From the IMG/VR virus record IMGVR_UViG_3300028854_000025, positions 1-47,739 of that record: DNA of 47,739 nt; one strand, 5' to 3'. A program made the translations under genes and the position numbers. The notes beneath the pieces were generated by a model. That model worked only from the letters and a program-made list of their open reading frames with translations. It was not told the origin of the DNA and did not search any database. Numbering within the stretch: position 1 is the first letter of the stretch; every line of letters begins with the position of its first letter. Source of the DNA: a virus. Of the stretch, positions 1-9,214 are shown in pieces.

Positions 1-78
1 CTGAAAACGAACAAATGCTCCACGATAACTATAATCATGTAATTTAGCCCATTTAGACAATTTAATATATCCTTGCAT
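1..78 (-). CDS. partial gene start, possible helix-turn-helix protein
   Basis: An ATG at 78 opens a frame of 26 codons that runs off the left edge without a stop. The peptide includes YIKLSKWAKLHDYSYRGAF, which looks like the start of a MerR/excisionase-type helix-turn-helix of the kind at the N-terminus of IS607-type recombinases and phage regulators. Only this fragment is visible, so the function is a guess. It lies downstream of the gene at 156-1121 on the same strand. Confidence 0.35.
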   Translation of the reverse strand, partial: MQGYIKLSKWAKLHDYSYRGAFVRFQ

Positions 79-155
79 CTAATTATATTTATCATATTTT
101 GTGTTATTTTTACTTGAAAAACAATAAAATATGTAAAGATATTAAATACTATTAA

Positions 156-1121
156 TTAAGGGGTAAATTCACTATTTGTTATTGGGATGTCACCGCCAAA
201 TAAGGCATCTTCATTAATTCTATCTCCAATTGTAGCGGGTTCTTGTTCTTTTTGTGCTGCTGCTTGTTCTTTTATTTGATTATCTAACATTTTCAAGTAT
301 ACTCCATACTCACCAACTGTGCATTTATCTAAATAGTCTGCTGATATCTTACTGGACAACTCGTATATATTATGATACATACTCATTAAATCATCGGAAA
401 ATAAAAGCTTCAATATGAAGGCTAAATTATTAATCTCTATATTTATTGGTATAACATAATTATCCGAAATAGCTGGATTATTCAAGATTTTTAACACGTT
501 TATCTTACTCATATCCTCACACAACTCCTTAATCTTCTTGAACACTTTCAAAGAACATTTAGCAGGAAGTCGGCTAAAGATACTGCTCCTGTCCTTAACA
601 CTAATATTCTTATCAATAGTAATAACCCCTTTGTTCATAAAAGCTATTGATTCAATAAATACTGAATAATCTATATCCCCACTTTTCAGTTCTTGAAACG
701 ATAAAAGTTCTATAACTGTCGGAAGTCTGTATGTCATCTCATACTCTTCATGTATTAAAGTGGATTCCTTTAAAAAATCCACTTTAATATTTGAAAAAAT
801 ATTCAAAACATGATCAATATCCAATGTAATTGTAGTGTTCGCGTTCTCATTTAACATGTTTAACCTAAGAGTGTTCCCTAAACTTATACTTCTTACGTTT
901 ATAAGTATGATAAACAAGTCTACAAAATCTAAATTCTCTATTTCTGTAAGTGATAAATCTGTATATTCAATTAAAATTCTATGAACGTTCGTAAAAGCAA
1001 CTTTTGGGTTGGGTATATCTCCTAATAGAGATTTTAAAAGAACTCTATAATCACTTAGAAGGATTTCTCTTACATAAACATCTCTCCCAAAAATGTCTAA
1101 TATATTTACAAAGTTACTCAC
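156..1121 (-). CDS. putative T4 gp26-like baseplate hub/assembly protein
   Basis: A 321-residue soluble protein starting at GTG (1119-1121). The first 130 residues are helix-rich, with a pattern of a charged helix, then LS-x-E, then R-x-x-SIG-like spacing, which recalls the T4 gp26/T4_baseplate family of baseplate hub assembly proteins. No catalytic motif is seen. The C-terminal 40 residues are Gln/Glu/Ala-rich and probably disordered. It is the last gene of the tail block, 30 bp after a tube-like gene, which fits a baseplate role. The family call is weak; it could be another tail assembly chaperone. T4 gp26 itself is shorter, at about 208 residues. Confidence 0.4.
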   Translation of the reverse strand: MSNFVNILDIFGRDVYVREILLSDYRVLLKSLLGDIPNPKVAFTNVHRILIEYTDLSLTEIENLDFVDLFIILINVRSISLGNTLRLNMLNENANTTITLDIDHVLNIFSNIKVDFLKESTLIHEEYEMTYRLPTVIELLSFQELKSGDIDYSVFIESIAFMNKGVITIDKNISVKDRSSIFSRLPAKCSLKVFKKIKELCEDMSKINVLKILNNPAISDNYVIPINIEINNLAFILKLLFSDDLMSMYHNIYELSSKISADYLDKCTVGEYGVYLKMLDNQIKEQAAAQKEQEPATIGDRINEDALFGGDIPITNSEFTP

Positions 1122-1127
1122 AATAAC

Positions 1128-1155
1128 GATTTAATTGTTTTAATCTAAAAATCAA
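1128..1155 (-). promoter_or_regulatory. possible sigma70-type promoter before 1121 gene
   Basis: TTGATT, 16 bp, TAAATC on the minus strand; the -10 element ends 6 bp before the GTG start. It has the same geometry as stronger copies elsewhere in the window. The -10 is poor, so this is a weak call. Confidence 0.25.
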
Positions 1156-1847
1156 GTCAATATATCACCGCTAGAATCAACTGTGTAGTAATTATAAACA
1201 AATTCTGATTGTCGAATATGCGGTGAAGTAACTGGTTGATAGTTATATTCTTCATTACCTACACTTATAGGACATACGCCATAGAAACTAAATGTTTGAC
1301 GAATGTATGGTGGTAAATCTCTACTAACCACCCCCAATTTATAAAAAGTAGCATTTGTTCTATAGTCATAAGTGCTTCCTTTAGGATATGCAACCATTCC
1401 TAGATACGATGTTACTATAACCCAAGGTCTAACAACGTTTTCCACAAAGCTGACATTGTTATCAAAGAAATCAATTGTTAAATTTTCTCTATCTGATCGA
1501 CCTCTACTTATACTTGGACGTAACAATCCACCATATTGAATGCCTTCATTGGATATCTGAAAAGCCTCCCCTGGGAGTCTAACCGCATAAGCAAACATAC
1601 ATCCCTTAATCTTAAAGAAGGTATCGTTTGTAGCCAATGAATTATAAGCGTTCTCAATATTCCATTTACCTGCAAAATTTGGGTCAAAGTCTGCTACTTT
1701 CGATATTACAGAAGGGAATCCATCAAAAGTAATAATCCATTGAGCACCTTTAGGTAAAGCACCAGCAGGTTCAGTTAGTATACTAGCGAAGAAATACCCT
1801 ACCTGTCCAGTAAACGTAGATTCTCCTGTTGCTATAGGTGTTGCCAT
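1152..1847 (-). CDS. tail-tube-like structural protein
   Basis: A 231-residue protein directly downstream of the tail tube gene. Mid-protein it has the order seen in gp19-type tube proteins: an R-LPGEAF segment, then a GG-LL-RPSISRGRS stretch, then TIDFFDNN and VENVVRPWV, that is, a beta-strand followed by a helix carrying a conserved Trp. There are no enzymatic motifs. T4 has tube-fold paralogues in the baseplate (gp48 and gp54), so this may be a tube initiator rather than the major tube protein. The C-terminal segment is rich in Tyr and Asn, as in other virion proteins here. Confidence 0.5.
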   Translation of the reverse strand: MATPIATGESTFTGQVGYFFASILTEPAGALPKGAQWIITFDGFPSVISKVADFDPNFAGKWNIENAYNSLATNDTFFKIKGCMFAYAVRLPGEAFQISNEGIQYGGLLRPSISRGRSDRENLTIDFFDNNVSFVENVVRPWVIVTSYLGMVAYPKGSTYDYRTNATFYKLGVVSRDLPPYIRQTFSFYGVCPISVGNEEYNYQPVTSPHIRQSEFVYNYYTVDSSGDILT

Positions 1848-1871
1848 ATTAATTACTTATGGCTAAAATTG

Positions 1872-2408
1872 TTAGTAACCCTGTCCTACTTGAGAGCTTC
1901 TCCAATAATGGTATGCCAAAGTAGATTGAACCGTAACAATAGTTCCTGCATCACCAATATTGTATTGGGAACTACCAATATTCATGACATATGCACCAAA
2001 CATTTTATAGTCTCTGATTGGTTGGTTCTGCTTATTCATTAGAATCATATCAATAACTGAAGCTACTGCTCCAATGTTATAATTACCAGTGCTAGTGCTA
2101 TCATCAAAAGTGTCAAATGTTGAATTTTCTAACAATGTTCTAATATCATAGTTCGAATCACATCTAAAGGTAACTGCAAATCCTGCTGAATCAGGGTATT
2201 GAGCAGTCCCTGGAACGTTAAAATTCAACCCCATAAAAGGGACTTGAATGTTGTTAATTGATCGACCAGGGAGGGATGCCGACTCTACATAAACTAACTC
2301 ATCTTCAGATAACACTACTGGCCCTAACTGTAGCAACCTGAATTGAAATTGACGCGCAAAGTCTTTCTGTTGCGCTACCGTATAAAAATCTGAAATGTTT
2401 TGTCCCAT
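1872..2408 (-). CDS. gp19: tail tube protein (T4 gp19-like)
   Basis: This 178-residue protein has about the length of T4 gp19 (163 residues). It carries the tube-fold signature of SLPGRSINNIQVPFMGLN at about residues 45-62, then a Pro-Gly beta-turn, then FAVTFRCDSNYDIRTLLE. Polymerised hexameric rings of this family form the inner tube through which DNA passes. It is followed by another tube-like gene. Upstream, the sheath gene would normally be adjacent, but a homing endonuclease gene separates them. A late-type box lies just before the ATG and no clear Shine-Dalgarno is present. Confidence 0.8.
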   Translation of the reverse strand: MGQNISDFYTVAQQKDFARQFQFRLLQLGPVVLSEDELVYVESASLPGRSINNIQVPFMGLNFNVPGTAQYPDSAGFAVTFRCDSNYDIRTLLENSTFDTFDDSTSTGNYNIGAVASVIDMILMNKQNQPIRDYKMFGAYVMNIGSSQYNIGDAGTIVTVQSTLAYHYWRSSQVGQGY

Positions 2409-2415
2409 ATAATAT

Positions 2416-2423
2416 TATTTATC
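2416..2423 (-). promoter_or_regulatory. late-promoter-like box GATAAATA (tail tube)
   Basis: GATAAATA on the minus strand ends 7 bp before the ATG of the tail tube gene. It differs from the T4 late box TATAAATA only at the first base. Confidence 0.5.
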
Positions 2424-2431
2424 TCAAATAA

Positions 2432-4531
2432 TTAATTTTTGTTTGCATTCCACTCAAAAACATAACTTCCACAATCATATATTTTCAAATATCCACAATC
2501 TTTCATATTATCATCAGCAGTTTTATTAGGATTATACGATTCTCCTAATTTCTTACTCAACATATGTTTTTGAAAACCAACTCTATGATACACTTTACAT
2601 ATATTACTAGTTTTAAAATACCAAAAATTGGGAGGAGATAATCTAAGCAATTTAAACCCTAATTTATTATACAAATTTCCATCGCTATATCTTTTATTAG
2701 CATAACTTATAATTTTATCAGGATTATACTTTCTAATAAAATATTTAAACATTTTAGATGCTCCTCCTACAATAGTGTAATTAAGCTTACTACAATACCT
2801 TATCAATTCTAATGAAGGTTTAGCTCCGGTTATTTTCCTTTTACCAAACGTCATCACGGATAATAACTCTCCATTCTTATTAAAAAGTCCTATCTTATAT
2901 GTAGATTTATCGTTTCCTTGTATATGATTACATTCTAAGAATTTCTCCTTTTCTTTAGTAGAAATTTCTTTAACTATACAGTCTCTGGCATACATCCTAT
3001 ATTTATAAACTCCTAATTTACTAAGAATAATAGATTTAACTATATCCTTAGAAGTTATCCATTCGTTCTCAAAAACATGAATTAATTGAATACCTGAAAG
3101 ATCACACATGGTAGATTTATTAATGTGATAATTTTTATCTAATCTATCATTACTATGCCAATATAATCCATTAAATTCTATAGCTACCTGTTTATTGGGG
3201 ATGTATATATCTAATTCTAAAGGGGGAATAACCTTTTTACTATTCGATACTACTTCGCAGTCTATGTTTTCTCGAACATATTCTAGCATATCGAATTCAG
3301 GTTTGGATATATCTCTTTTACTACACTTAGGGCATCTAACATCAAATGCAATATCTCTACAATATTTATATTCACAACGAGAACATTCAAAATTTATTAC
3401 TCCTGTATCTAAAAAATATTCTTTATTTGATATTATCTTTTCTTGTCGGCCATTCATTTTTTCTACCCACAAATCATAATTTTTACTTCGTAAAGATATT
3501 AGTATATTACTTCTATTCCTCTTAACGTTATTTTTTGCAGAACACCGTATACCACAACATTTTGAATATCCTATCTCAAAAGTATTGAACCTTGCATTTT
3601 TAGTATTACATTCTTCACAAATAGGAACTTTGGTTAATCTATTATGCAATAAATAAATCCTTTCATTAAATTTTATTATATCTCTGTATATAAAATTAGT
3701 ATAGTGCTCTATACTTTTAAATAGTTGTATATTTGTATTGAAAATTGTATTATAAAAAGATTTAGAACTAGTTGTTTTAATACAGGCATCCACACCTTTT
3801 AACGTATCTTCATGAGATAGTATATTTACATTCATATTATTTCTAATCTGTTTATTTATTTTATTAGATAGTTTAACACATTCCACGTTTTTACACGACC
3901 CATACCCTTTATTGTGAGATATAAAATGTAACTTACAATTGCAATGTTTACACGTTAATGTTGTATCTTTATTCAACATTAGAAATATTCCCTCATTGAA
4001 ATTTTCCGCGTATTTTTTTATTATATAATTATACCATACAGGTTTTTTATATAAAAAATGAACTTTTAAATCGTTAAGTGATCGATGTTCTATATATTTT
4101 TTTATATCTTCTTCCTCTATGTTATCTATACTGGAATTTAACGCATCTTTTATCAAGATATTTTGGTGATCTCTTGCACTATAATTTAAAAGTCTTTTAG
4201 TGACTCCTCTCTTTCTTAAAAGTTCTTTATCTTTACATGTGCATCGTTTACAACAATATGTATTGTAGCTCCATTTTCTATTAATTCCAAACGTAAAAAT
4301 CTCGGTATTACACGATTTACATTTTGGATAAGACTTCAAATCACTCACATAATGATATAATAATTGCGAGGCATTTTTAATATTTAATTTATTTTTCTCT
4401 TTAAATTCAAGTAAATCATTTCGTAAAAAAGTAAAATCTTTAAACAGTTCCCTCATAAAAAATTGTTTATATTTATTACGATATTCGTTTACCAGTTCTA
4501 TATGTAAAGGCTTTGATAAAGTAGATGTCAT
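2432..4531 (-). CDS. free-standing homing endonuclease, zinc-rich, PD-(D/E)XK/Vsr-like
   Basis: A 699-residue protein between the sheath and tube genes. The N-terminal two thirds carries repeated CxxC clusters (CKSC/CCKRC, CKHC, CEEC/CCGIRC, CSRC, CPKC), likely zinc-bound DNA-recognition modules. The nuclease core at about residues 435-490 reads LDIYIPNKQVAIEFNGLYWH followed by IQLIHVFENEW, the pattern of phage endonucleases with a Vsr/PD-(D/E)XK fold. The last 200 residues form a second domain often attached to these nucleases, with a GNAT-like look. T4-like phages normally have sheath and tube genes adjacent, so this is an insertion. No intein or intron boundary is seen around it. Confidence 0.8.
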   Translation of the reverse strand: MTSTLSKPLHIELVNEYRNKYKQFFMRELFKDFTFLRNDLLEFKEKNKLNIKNASQLLYHYVSDLKSYPKCKSCNTEIFTFGINRKWSYNTYCCKRCTCKDKELLRKRGVTKRLLNYSARDHQNILIKDALNSSIDNIEEEDIKKYIEHRSLNDLKVHFLYKKPVWYNYIIKKYAENFNEGIFLMLNKDTTLTCKHCNCKLHFISHNKGYGSCKNVECVKLSNKINKQIRNNMNVNILSHEDTLKGVDACIKTTSSKSFYNTIFNTNIQLFKSIEHYTNFIYRDIIKFNERIYLLHNRLTKVPICEECNTKNARFNTFEIGYSKCCGIRCSAKNNVKRNRSNILISLRSKNYDLWVEKMNGRQEKIISNKEYFLDTGVINFECSRCEYKYCRDIAFDVRCPKCSKRDISKPEFDMLEYVRENIDCEVVSNSKKVIPPLELDIYIPNKQVAIEFNGLYWHSNDRLDKNYHINKSTMCDLSGIQLIHVFENEWITSKDIVKSIILSKLGVYKYRMYARDCIVKEISTKEKEKFLECNHIQGNDKSTYKIGLFNKNGELLSVMTFGKRKITGAKPSLELIRYCSKLNYTIVGGASKMFKYFIRKYNPDKIISYANKRYSDGNLYNKLGFKLLRLSPPNFWYFKTSNICKVYHRVGFQKHMLSKKLGESYNPNKTADDNMKDCGYLKIYDCGSYVFEWNANKN

Positions 4532-4569
4532 TTACTATAATTATCACCCTTCAATTAAAAATCTACAAC

Positions 4570-4603
4570 AAAAAGGGTTTAGATTATTATCTAAACCCTT
4601 TTT
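4570..4603 (-). terminator. Rho-independent terminator after tail sheath
   Basis: A perfect 14-bp stem (AAAAAGGGTTTAGA and its complement) around the loop TTATTA, with a T-run on either strand's 3' side. It lies just after the sheath stop codon and should end sheath transcripts. Its symmetry would also stop plus-strand transcription. Confidence 0.8.
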
Positions 4604-4624
4604 ATATTTTAGTTATAGTTTAAC

Positions 4625-6754
4625 TTATCCAATCAACTCTTGGAAGTTTGCAGATGTTCTAGTGGCTATGAAATTCACTAGGATAAATTCCGCAGCCCTA
4701 ACTGGTTTAATATAAATGTCAACATGTAACTCATTTAAATCAATTGTGTCTGGTGTATTATTCCTTTCGTCACATACTATTAAGTAGTCATAAACCCCTT
4801 CAGTATTTTTAGCACTTTCAAAGATTGGTGTAAGGTCATTAACAACCTGTGTTCTGGTGAATAGTGTATTTGGTTCAAATACAAAATACTTCAGTGTTTG
4901 CATTGTTGCCTTCTCTAATGCTAAGAACAATCTTCTAACGTTAACACGATCAAATGCCGAAGGTTTCTTCTGCAAGGTTTTCTGACCATACACGACGTAT
5001 CCATCAGATGGGAAGAATACAACTGGATTAACTGAAATCGTATACAAGAAATCTCTCTGCTTCTGATTTGGGTTGAATGCAATATCAGTAATTCCAGTAA
5101 CAATTCCTCTGTTAAGACCAGCAGGTGCAAACCAAGGATATGCTACGCTGTCATTATTGCCGTAAATTTCAGCAGCAAATCCAGAGAATGGAAGCCAAAC
5201 TTGAGAATCGCTGAACTGATCGTATACTTGCACCCAATTTCCGTATGTTGCCATGTAGTTACAGTCAGCACCTGCAAAAGTATTATTCAATGGAGTGTAA
5301 ATATTCTGTGAAAAGGTGTTTCCTGCAACAGACAGAACCTTAGAGTTCTTACCATTAATGAATGTCTGTCTCAAAGGATCGACAATTGCCATACAATCTT
5401 TTCTTGTTTCACTTACGAAATCTGCAAACATGTTATATACTGCACTCCAATTCTGTATGTAGCTTGAACTTGGGTCTTGTAATTGAGTAATATCATAATA
5501 TAAGCTATCATCATATACTCCACCACCAGAAGTATTAGCAAACATAGTAGTTAACCCTGCATCGATAATAACATCTAAGTTGATGATGTCAGGATTTTCA
5601 ACTAAGGATAATCCTCTCTCCAATTTGGTTACAATATTACCAACGTTCTTCGAGTCTGATCCTACGTTAGCTGGAGTATAAACACCTTCTGCAAATAGTG
5701 CGTTAGTGTTTCCATCAACTGTAACAGTATAATTTGGATTTATTGAGCTTAAATTAGTCCACTGTGTTTGAGTTGAAATTGCAGGGTTTACGAACAACTG
5801 AACGTTTGAAGATTGTTGATTAACCGCATTTTCAAGATAGAATGAGCGTTGTGTTCCACCTTGGGAAGATGCAGTTACTTTAGTGGCATCCAAAGACCCG
5901 ATATATGTTTCAACCAAAGATATTGATAATAATTCAGGAGTATAGATCGAAGACCTTACTTTGAACAAGTTTAAAATCAAGCTATCGCTGAAATATGGAT
6001 CAGCAAAGTTAAATAGTGGAGTTGATTCAATCAATTCCGAAATGCTGTTTGAACTTCCTCCTAAATTTGAACCAGAAAGGTTGAAAGCCAAGAAGGAGTT
6101 TGGTATTTGATACCAGTTATTGGTGTTATCACCCACTGCTGTTAAACTATAAACTGCTGTAACCGCTGTGAAGCTTGTATCTGGCCCAAATCCAGTGTTG
6201 TCAGCCAAAGATACATAATATCCTTGGAAGGCATCATCTATAATTGTCTGACTTTCGTTAATGATAACGAACCCTGCATTCATGTTCTGTCCGTCCCATG
6301 TTGCCACTGGTTCTGCTGAAGTTTGTATTGCCGTAGAAACCCAATTAAAATTGTTCTGAATAATTGCTTGATAGTCAGCATCATCCAAAGTATATTGGCT
6401 AGGTGTTCCGATGACAAATCCACCACCAGAAGAAACTACTGGATAGAATAATGCACTATATTTGTCTGAAAATGCACTACCAGACCCCGAACCATAAGGC
6501 ATGCGGGAAGTGTATAAGTTACCAGCAGAATTTAAAACACGATTTGCTGCATAGTAGAAATATCTTTCGGCAGCAGTTTGTGGGGTTCCATAAGTGTCTT
6601 GAAGCTCTGATATAGATGAAATACTCAAAACTTCGTCCGTTGGGCCTTGGGACGCATATCCCATCAAATAGATGTTGGTTCCTACAACTGTTTGTGTAAT
6701 TGCTGAATCATCTATTTCTGTGATCTGTATTCCAGGCGAATTAATTGTCCTCAT
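4625..6754 (-). CDS. gp18: contractile tail sheath protein (T4 gp18-like)
   Basis: This 709-residue protein starts with SPGIQITEIDDSA, the usual sheath opening. Its last 86 residues form the sheath C-terminal domain: FVFEPNTLFTR, LIVCDERNNTPD, then VDIYIKPVRAAEF. T4 gp18 has 659 residues. Sheath subunits polymerise around the tube and contract at infection. The middle of the protein is a low-complexity Ser/Asn/Gly-rich insertion typical of surface-exposed sheath domains. The gene has a late-type box before it and a strong terminator after it, so it may be made as a separate abundant message. No Shine-Dalgarno is visible. Confidence 0.93.
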   Translation of the reverse strand: MRTINSPGIQITEIDDSAITQTVVGTNIYLMGYASQGPTDEVLSISSISELQDTYGTPQTAAERYFYYAANRVLNSAGNLYTSRMPYGSGSGSAFSDKYSALFYPVVSSGGGFVIGTPSQYTLDDADYQAIIQNNFNWVSTAIQTSAEPVATWDGQNMNAGFVIINESQTIIDDAFQGYYVSLADNTGFGPDTSFTAVTAVYSLTAVGDNTNNWYQIPNSFLAFNLSGSNLGGSSNSISELIESTPLFNFADPYFSDSLILNLFKVRSSIYTPELLSISLVETYIGSLDATKVTASSQGGTQRSFYLENAVNQQSSNVQLFVNPAISTQTQWTNLSSINPNYTVTVDGNTNALFAEGVYTPANVGSDSKNVGNIVTKLERGLSLVENPDIINLDVIIDAGLTTMFANTSGGGVYDDSLYYDITQLQDPSSSYIQNWSAVYNMFADFVSETRKDCMAIVDPLRQTFINGKNSKVLSVAGNTFSQNIYTPLNNTFAGADCNYMATYGNWVQVYDQFSDSQVWLPFSGFAAEIYGNNDSVAYPWFAPAGLNRGIVTGITDIAFNPNQKQRDFLYTISVNPVVFFPSDGYVVYGQKTLQKKPSAFDRVNVRRLFLALEKATMQTLKYFVFEPNTLFTRTQVVNDLTPIFESAKNTEGVYDYLIVCDERNNTPDTIDLNELHVDIYIKPVRAAEFILVNFIATRTSANFQELIG

Positions 6755-6765
6755 ATTATATACAT

Positions 6766-6773
6766 TATTTATT
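6766..6773 (-). promoter_or_regulatory. late-promoter-like box AATAAATA (sheath)
   Basis: AATAAATA on the minus strand, 11 bp before the sheath ATG. It is a one-base variant of the T4 late box, in front of a gene expected to be strongly expressed late. Confidence 0.5.
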
Positions 6774-6788
6774 CAACTTTGACTAATT

Positions 6789-7379
6789 TTATGTTAAGGG
6801 TGGATCAATTAGGTTAAAATCCACCTTACTAAACTGAAATGTGGCTGTTGATTCTACCCAAGCAATGTCACGATAGTTATAATCAATGCGTCCCAAACCT
6901 GTTATTATAGCATTTGAATACGTCCATTGTGCTACCTGTTGATCATATTCGTTAAGTGCATAAACTGAAAAACTACTAGCATATTCAGGGATAGTGCTAT
7001 TTGGAAGAGTTGCTAGATTTCCTCCATAAATACTGCCATTAGCGGTATTTAGAACATTCAACCATGCCCAAAGTATAGAATAGTTGACAAACGAGTTATC
7101 AACTACAAAATTGACTGTAAAAGGATCATAATTGGGACGAGTATAACTTGTAACATTTAAAGTCTGCCCTCCAAATGGAATAGGAATGGTTGGAACTCTA
7201 ATGTCTGGAACTACTGTGCCAAAAATCGTATACTGAATAGGATTTATGTTTTGTATGGCTGGAACATTTGGGGCAGAACCTCTCAAAACAAGTGGAATAT
7301 CCAAAACTAGTAAAAATTTATCTTTACTTGCCTTGTTTAATACAGATTGTTGAGTGGGATTTACATTATCGGCCATCAT
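6789..7379 (-). CDS. tail-tube-fold structural protein
   Basis: A 196-residue protein between terminase and sheath. It carries DIRVPTIPIPFGGQTLNV followed by a strand and a helix with NYSILWAWLN, the same order as in the tail tube protein (loop, PF-G, strand, helix). I therefore read it as a third tube-fold paralogue, perhaps a baseplate tube initiator like T4 gp48/gp54 or a tail completion protein. It starts 13 bp after the terminase stop with no promoter of its own, so it is probably co-transcribed with the terminase C-terminal gene. Confidence 0.5.
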   Translation of the reverse strand: MMADNVNPTQQSVLNKASKDKFLLVLDIPLVLRGSAPNVPAIQNINPIQYTIFGTVVPDIRVPTIPIPFGGQTLNVTSYTRPNYDPFTVNFVVDNSFVNYSILWAWLNVLNTANGSIYGGNLATLPNSTIPEYASSFSVYALNEYDQQVAQWTYSNAIITGLGRIDYNYRDIAWVESTATFQFSKVDFNLIDPPLT

Positions 7380-7392
7380 TATTACTTAATGA

Positions 7393-9207
7393 TTACGGAC
7401 GATATATTGTATAACCCAAGTCAATTAAATCGTCAATATCTAGGTCATCCTCTAGGTTTAAGTCTCCTGTTAGGGAAGTATATTTCTTAACTGAAATATC
7501 GTAGCCAGATGGAATAATCACATTTCCATTAGTTAAGTCTTTCAACGAATATAAACTTGAATCATTTTCGTAATAATCATTTCTAGATATTTTTAAAGGC
7601 TTCTGTTGATCATCATGTTCATCGATGTTAAAATATTGTTGACATAGATCGGTTTCTAGCATGAACAAAGACCAAACCAACCCCATTACATAATCGTCAT
7701 AATATTTTTCACCCTTTTTACGATATACCCCATTCGGAAACCTGATAAACGTTTCCAATTCTGAAATAGTTTGCATGTCATATATCTTTACAACTTGCAA
7801 GAAATTGATCCAATATCTCAAATTACTAACAGCGTTGAAACGTATGTTATTATGACTGAAAACCCCCATGCCTTTTGTTGATTTATAGTCTCCTGTTTGA
7901 CCTACCTTTCCATAACTCACAATTTTCTCATATAATAAATTGTGAGCCAGTGCATCCAGTGTCTGAGCACCACAATTATTTCTTTCAATTAATAAAGGAG
8001 GATTGCCCCAAGAACCGCACAGATTGACCAGTCTATTAGCGAAATGATATGGTTCTATGGTATTTGACCCATATACTGCTGCCTGTGTTATCTTGGTCAA
8101 ATCTGTGACATTTAGAACATGTGCAGTTGATGATGCTCTACCAACACCCTCTCCAACGTCACACCCAATAACATATAAATTGTTTTTATCAGGATTTTCA
8201 TAAACTCTATAAGTTCCATCCTCACTTTTCCAAATAGGTAAACGTTTTTGTTCTTTAAAATCCTGAATGACATTAAAACCTACAGCAGCAGTAGCAGAAT
8301 CAAGGAACACATTACCAAACTCTTGTGCAAACGATTCTTCGGAGCCGAGGGTGTTGATCATGTCCTTTTTCCATTTCTCATTACGGCCCGGCACATCCCA
8401 CCAATCAATTTTCTCATTAGTCCACCCATTAGTGCCTTTCTCTGCACCACTATACATTTCATAGAACTTATTTCCAATTCCATTTGGTGTGCTTACCATG
8501 AAAATCTTACTCTTTTTTCCCGAAGATATAGTAGGAATAACAGACTTCCAAAACTCTTCGAGCAGGTGAGAATCTATGTGCGCTGCTTCATCGATAAATA
8601 AAACATTTATCGACATACCCCTAGCGGCTGAAGATGTGGTTGTGCTTACTCTAATAGCACTACCATTGGCTAGAACCATAGCAGTCTTACCATATTCCTT
8701 CACACCAGGTTTTAAATAATTCGGAAGTAACTCGTATGCCAATCGAATACGGCTAAATATTGATATGGCGGTATCCTCTTTATTTGCCACAATTAACATG
8801 TTTTGATCTGAAGTAAAACAACAAATCCAAAGGGCAAATATAGTGGCTAATGTTGAATTATGACTTAATATTCCGTTTGTAAAAAATGTGTGAGATTCTG
8901 AATCAATGGAAATATCATACATTTTTTGAGGAGGAACATCTAATCTAACAACCGATTTTACTTTTTCTATTCCTGTTTCTGTTATGATTTCATCCCCTAT
9001 CTTCAAATCTCTAACATATACTTCTCCTCCCCTACCATTAATTACTATATGTTCATCGGCGCATTCCAAAAAATAGTTGTCTGTTTCTAACCTCCACACA
9101 TCAAAAGGAATTGTTTCATGAACTTCTTGAATGTCCACCCATCCATTTTCTGTCCACACTTCATAATCTTCGACTTTATAGGAGTTTATAAACTTATTAT
9201 TGTCCAT
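7393..9207 (-). CDS. terL: terminase large subunit, C-terminal part with N-terminal split intein IntC
   Basis: A 604-residue ORF. Residues 1-117 are the C-terminal piece of a split intein, ending THTFFTNGILSHN. Residue 118 (Ser) begins the terminase, STLATIFALW, which completes the Walker A motif. The remaining 487 residues hold Walker B (LFIDEAAHID), the coupling motif FMVSTPNG and the nuclease start VIGCDVGEG, as in T4 gp17, the motor that packages DNA into proheads. Joined to the 102-residue N-extein the product is 589 residues, close to T4 gp17 at 610. Neither half alone has an intact ATP site. The ORF begins 7 bp after an endonuclease gene. Confidence 0.95.
   Translation of the reverse strand: MDNNKFINSYKVEDYEVWTENGWVDIQEVHETIPFDVWRLETDNYFLECADEHIVINGRGGEVYVRDLKIGDEIITETGIEKVKSVVRLDVPPQKMYDISIDSESHTFFTNGILSHNSTLATIFALWICCFTSDQNMLIVANKEDTAISIFSRIRLAYELLPNYLKPGVKEYGKTAMVLANGSAIRVSTTTSSAARGMSINVLFIDEAAHIDSHLLEEFWKSVIPTISSGKKSKIFMVSTPNGIGNKFYEMYSGAEKGTNGWTNEKIDWWDVPGRNEKWKKDMINTLGSEESFAQEFGNVFLDSATAAVGFNVIQDFKEQKRLPIWKSEDGTYRVYENPDKNNLYVIGCDVGEGVGRASSTAHVLNVTDLTKITQAAVYGSNTIEPYHFANRLVNLCGSWGNPPLLIERNNCGAQTLDALAHNLLYEKIVSYGKVGQTGDYKSTKGMGVFSHNNIRFNAVSNLRYWINFLQVVKIYDMQTISELETFIRFPNGVYRKKGEKYYDDYVMGLVWSLFMLETDLCQQYFNIDEHDDQQKPLKISRNDYYENDSSLYSLKDLTNGNVIIPSGYDISVKKYTSLTGDLNLEDDLDIDDLIDLGYTIYRP
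8857..9207 (-). other. split intein C-fragment (terminase)
   Basis: 117 residues containing most intein blocks: block B as ADEH (the usual Thr of TxxH is Ala), then the block F/G end FFTNGILSHN. The +1 residue is Ser. The break point lies close to the intein N-terminus, so IntC is long and IntN very short. That is the atypical split of the AceL-TerL family, known from environmental terminase genes. Confidence 0.92.
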
Positions 9208-9214
9208 ATGCTAA

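Noticed and set aside
3195-3479. Plus-strand frame of 94 codons
   Set aside because: It lies antisense within the homing endonuclease gene, whose zinc and nuclease motifs are clear; the product has no motif.
8248-8601. Plus-strand frame of 117 codons
   Set aside because: Antisense to the terminase ATPase/nuclease domain; low-complexity product and no start signals.
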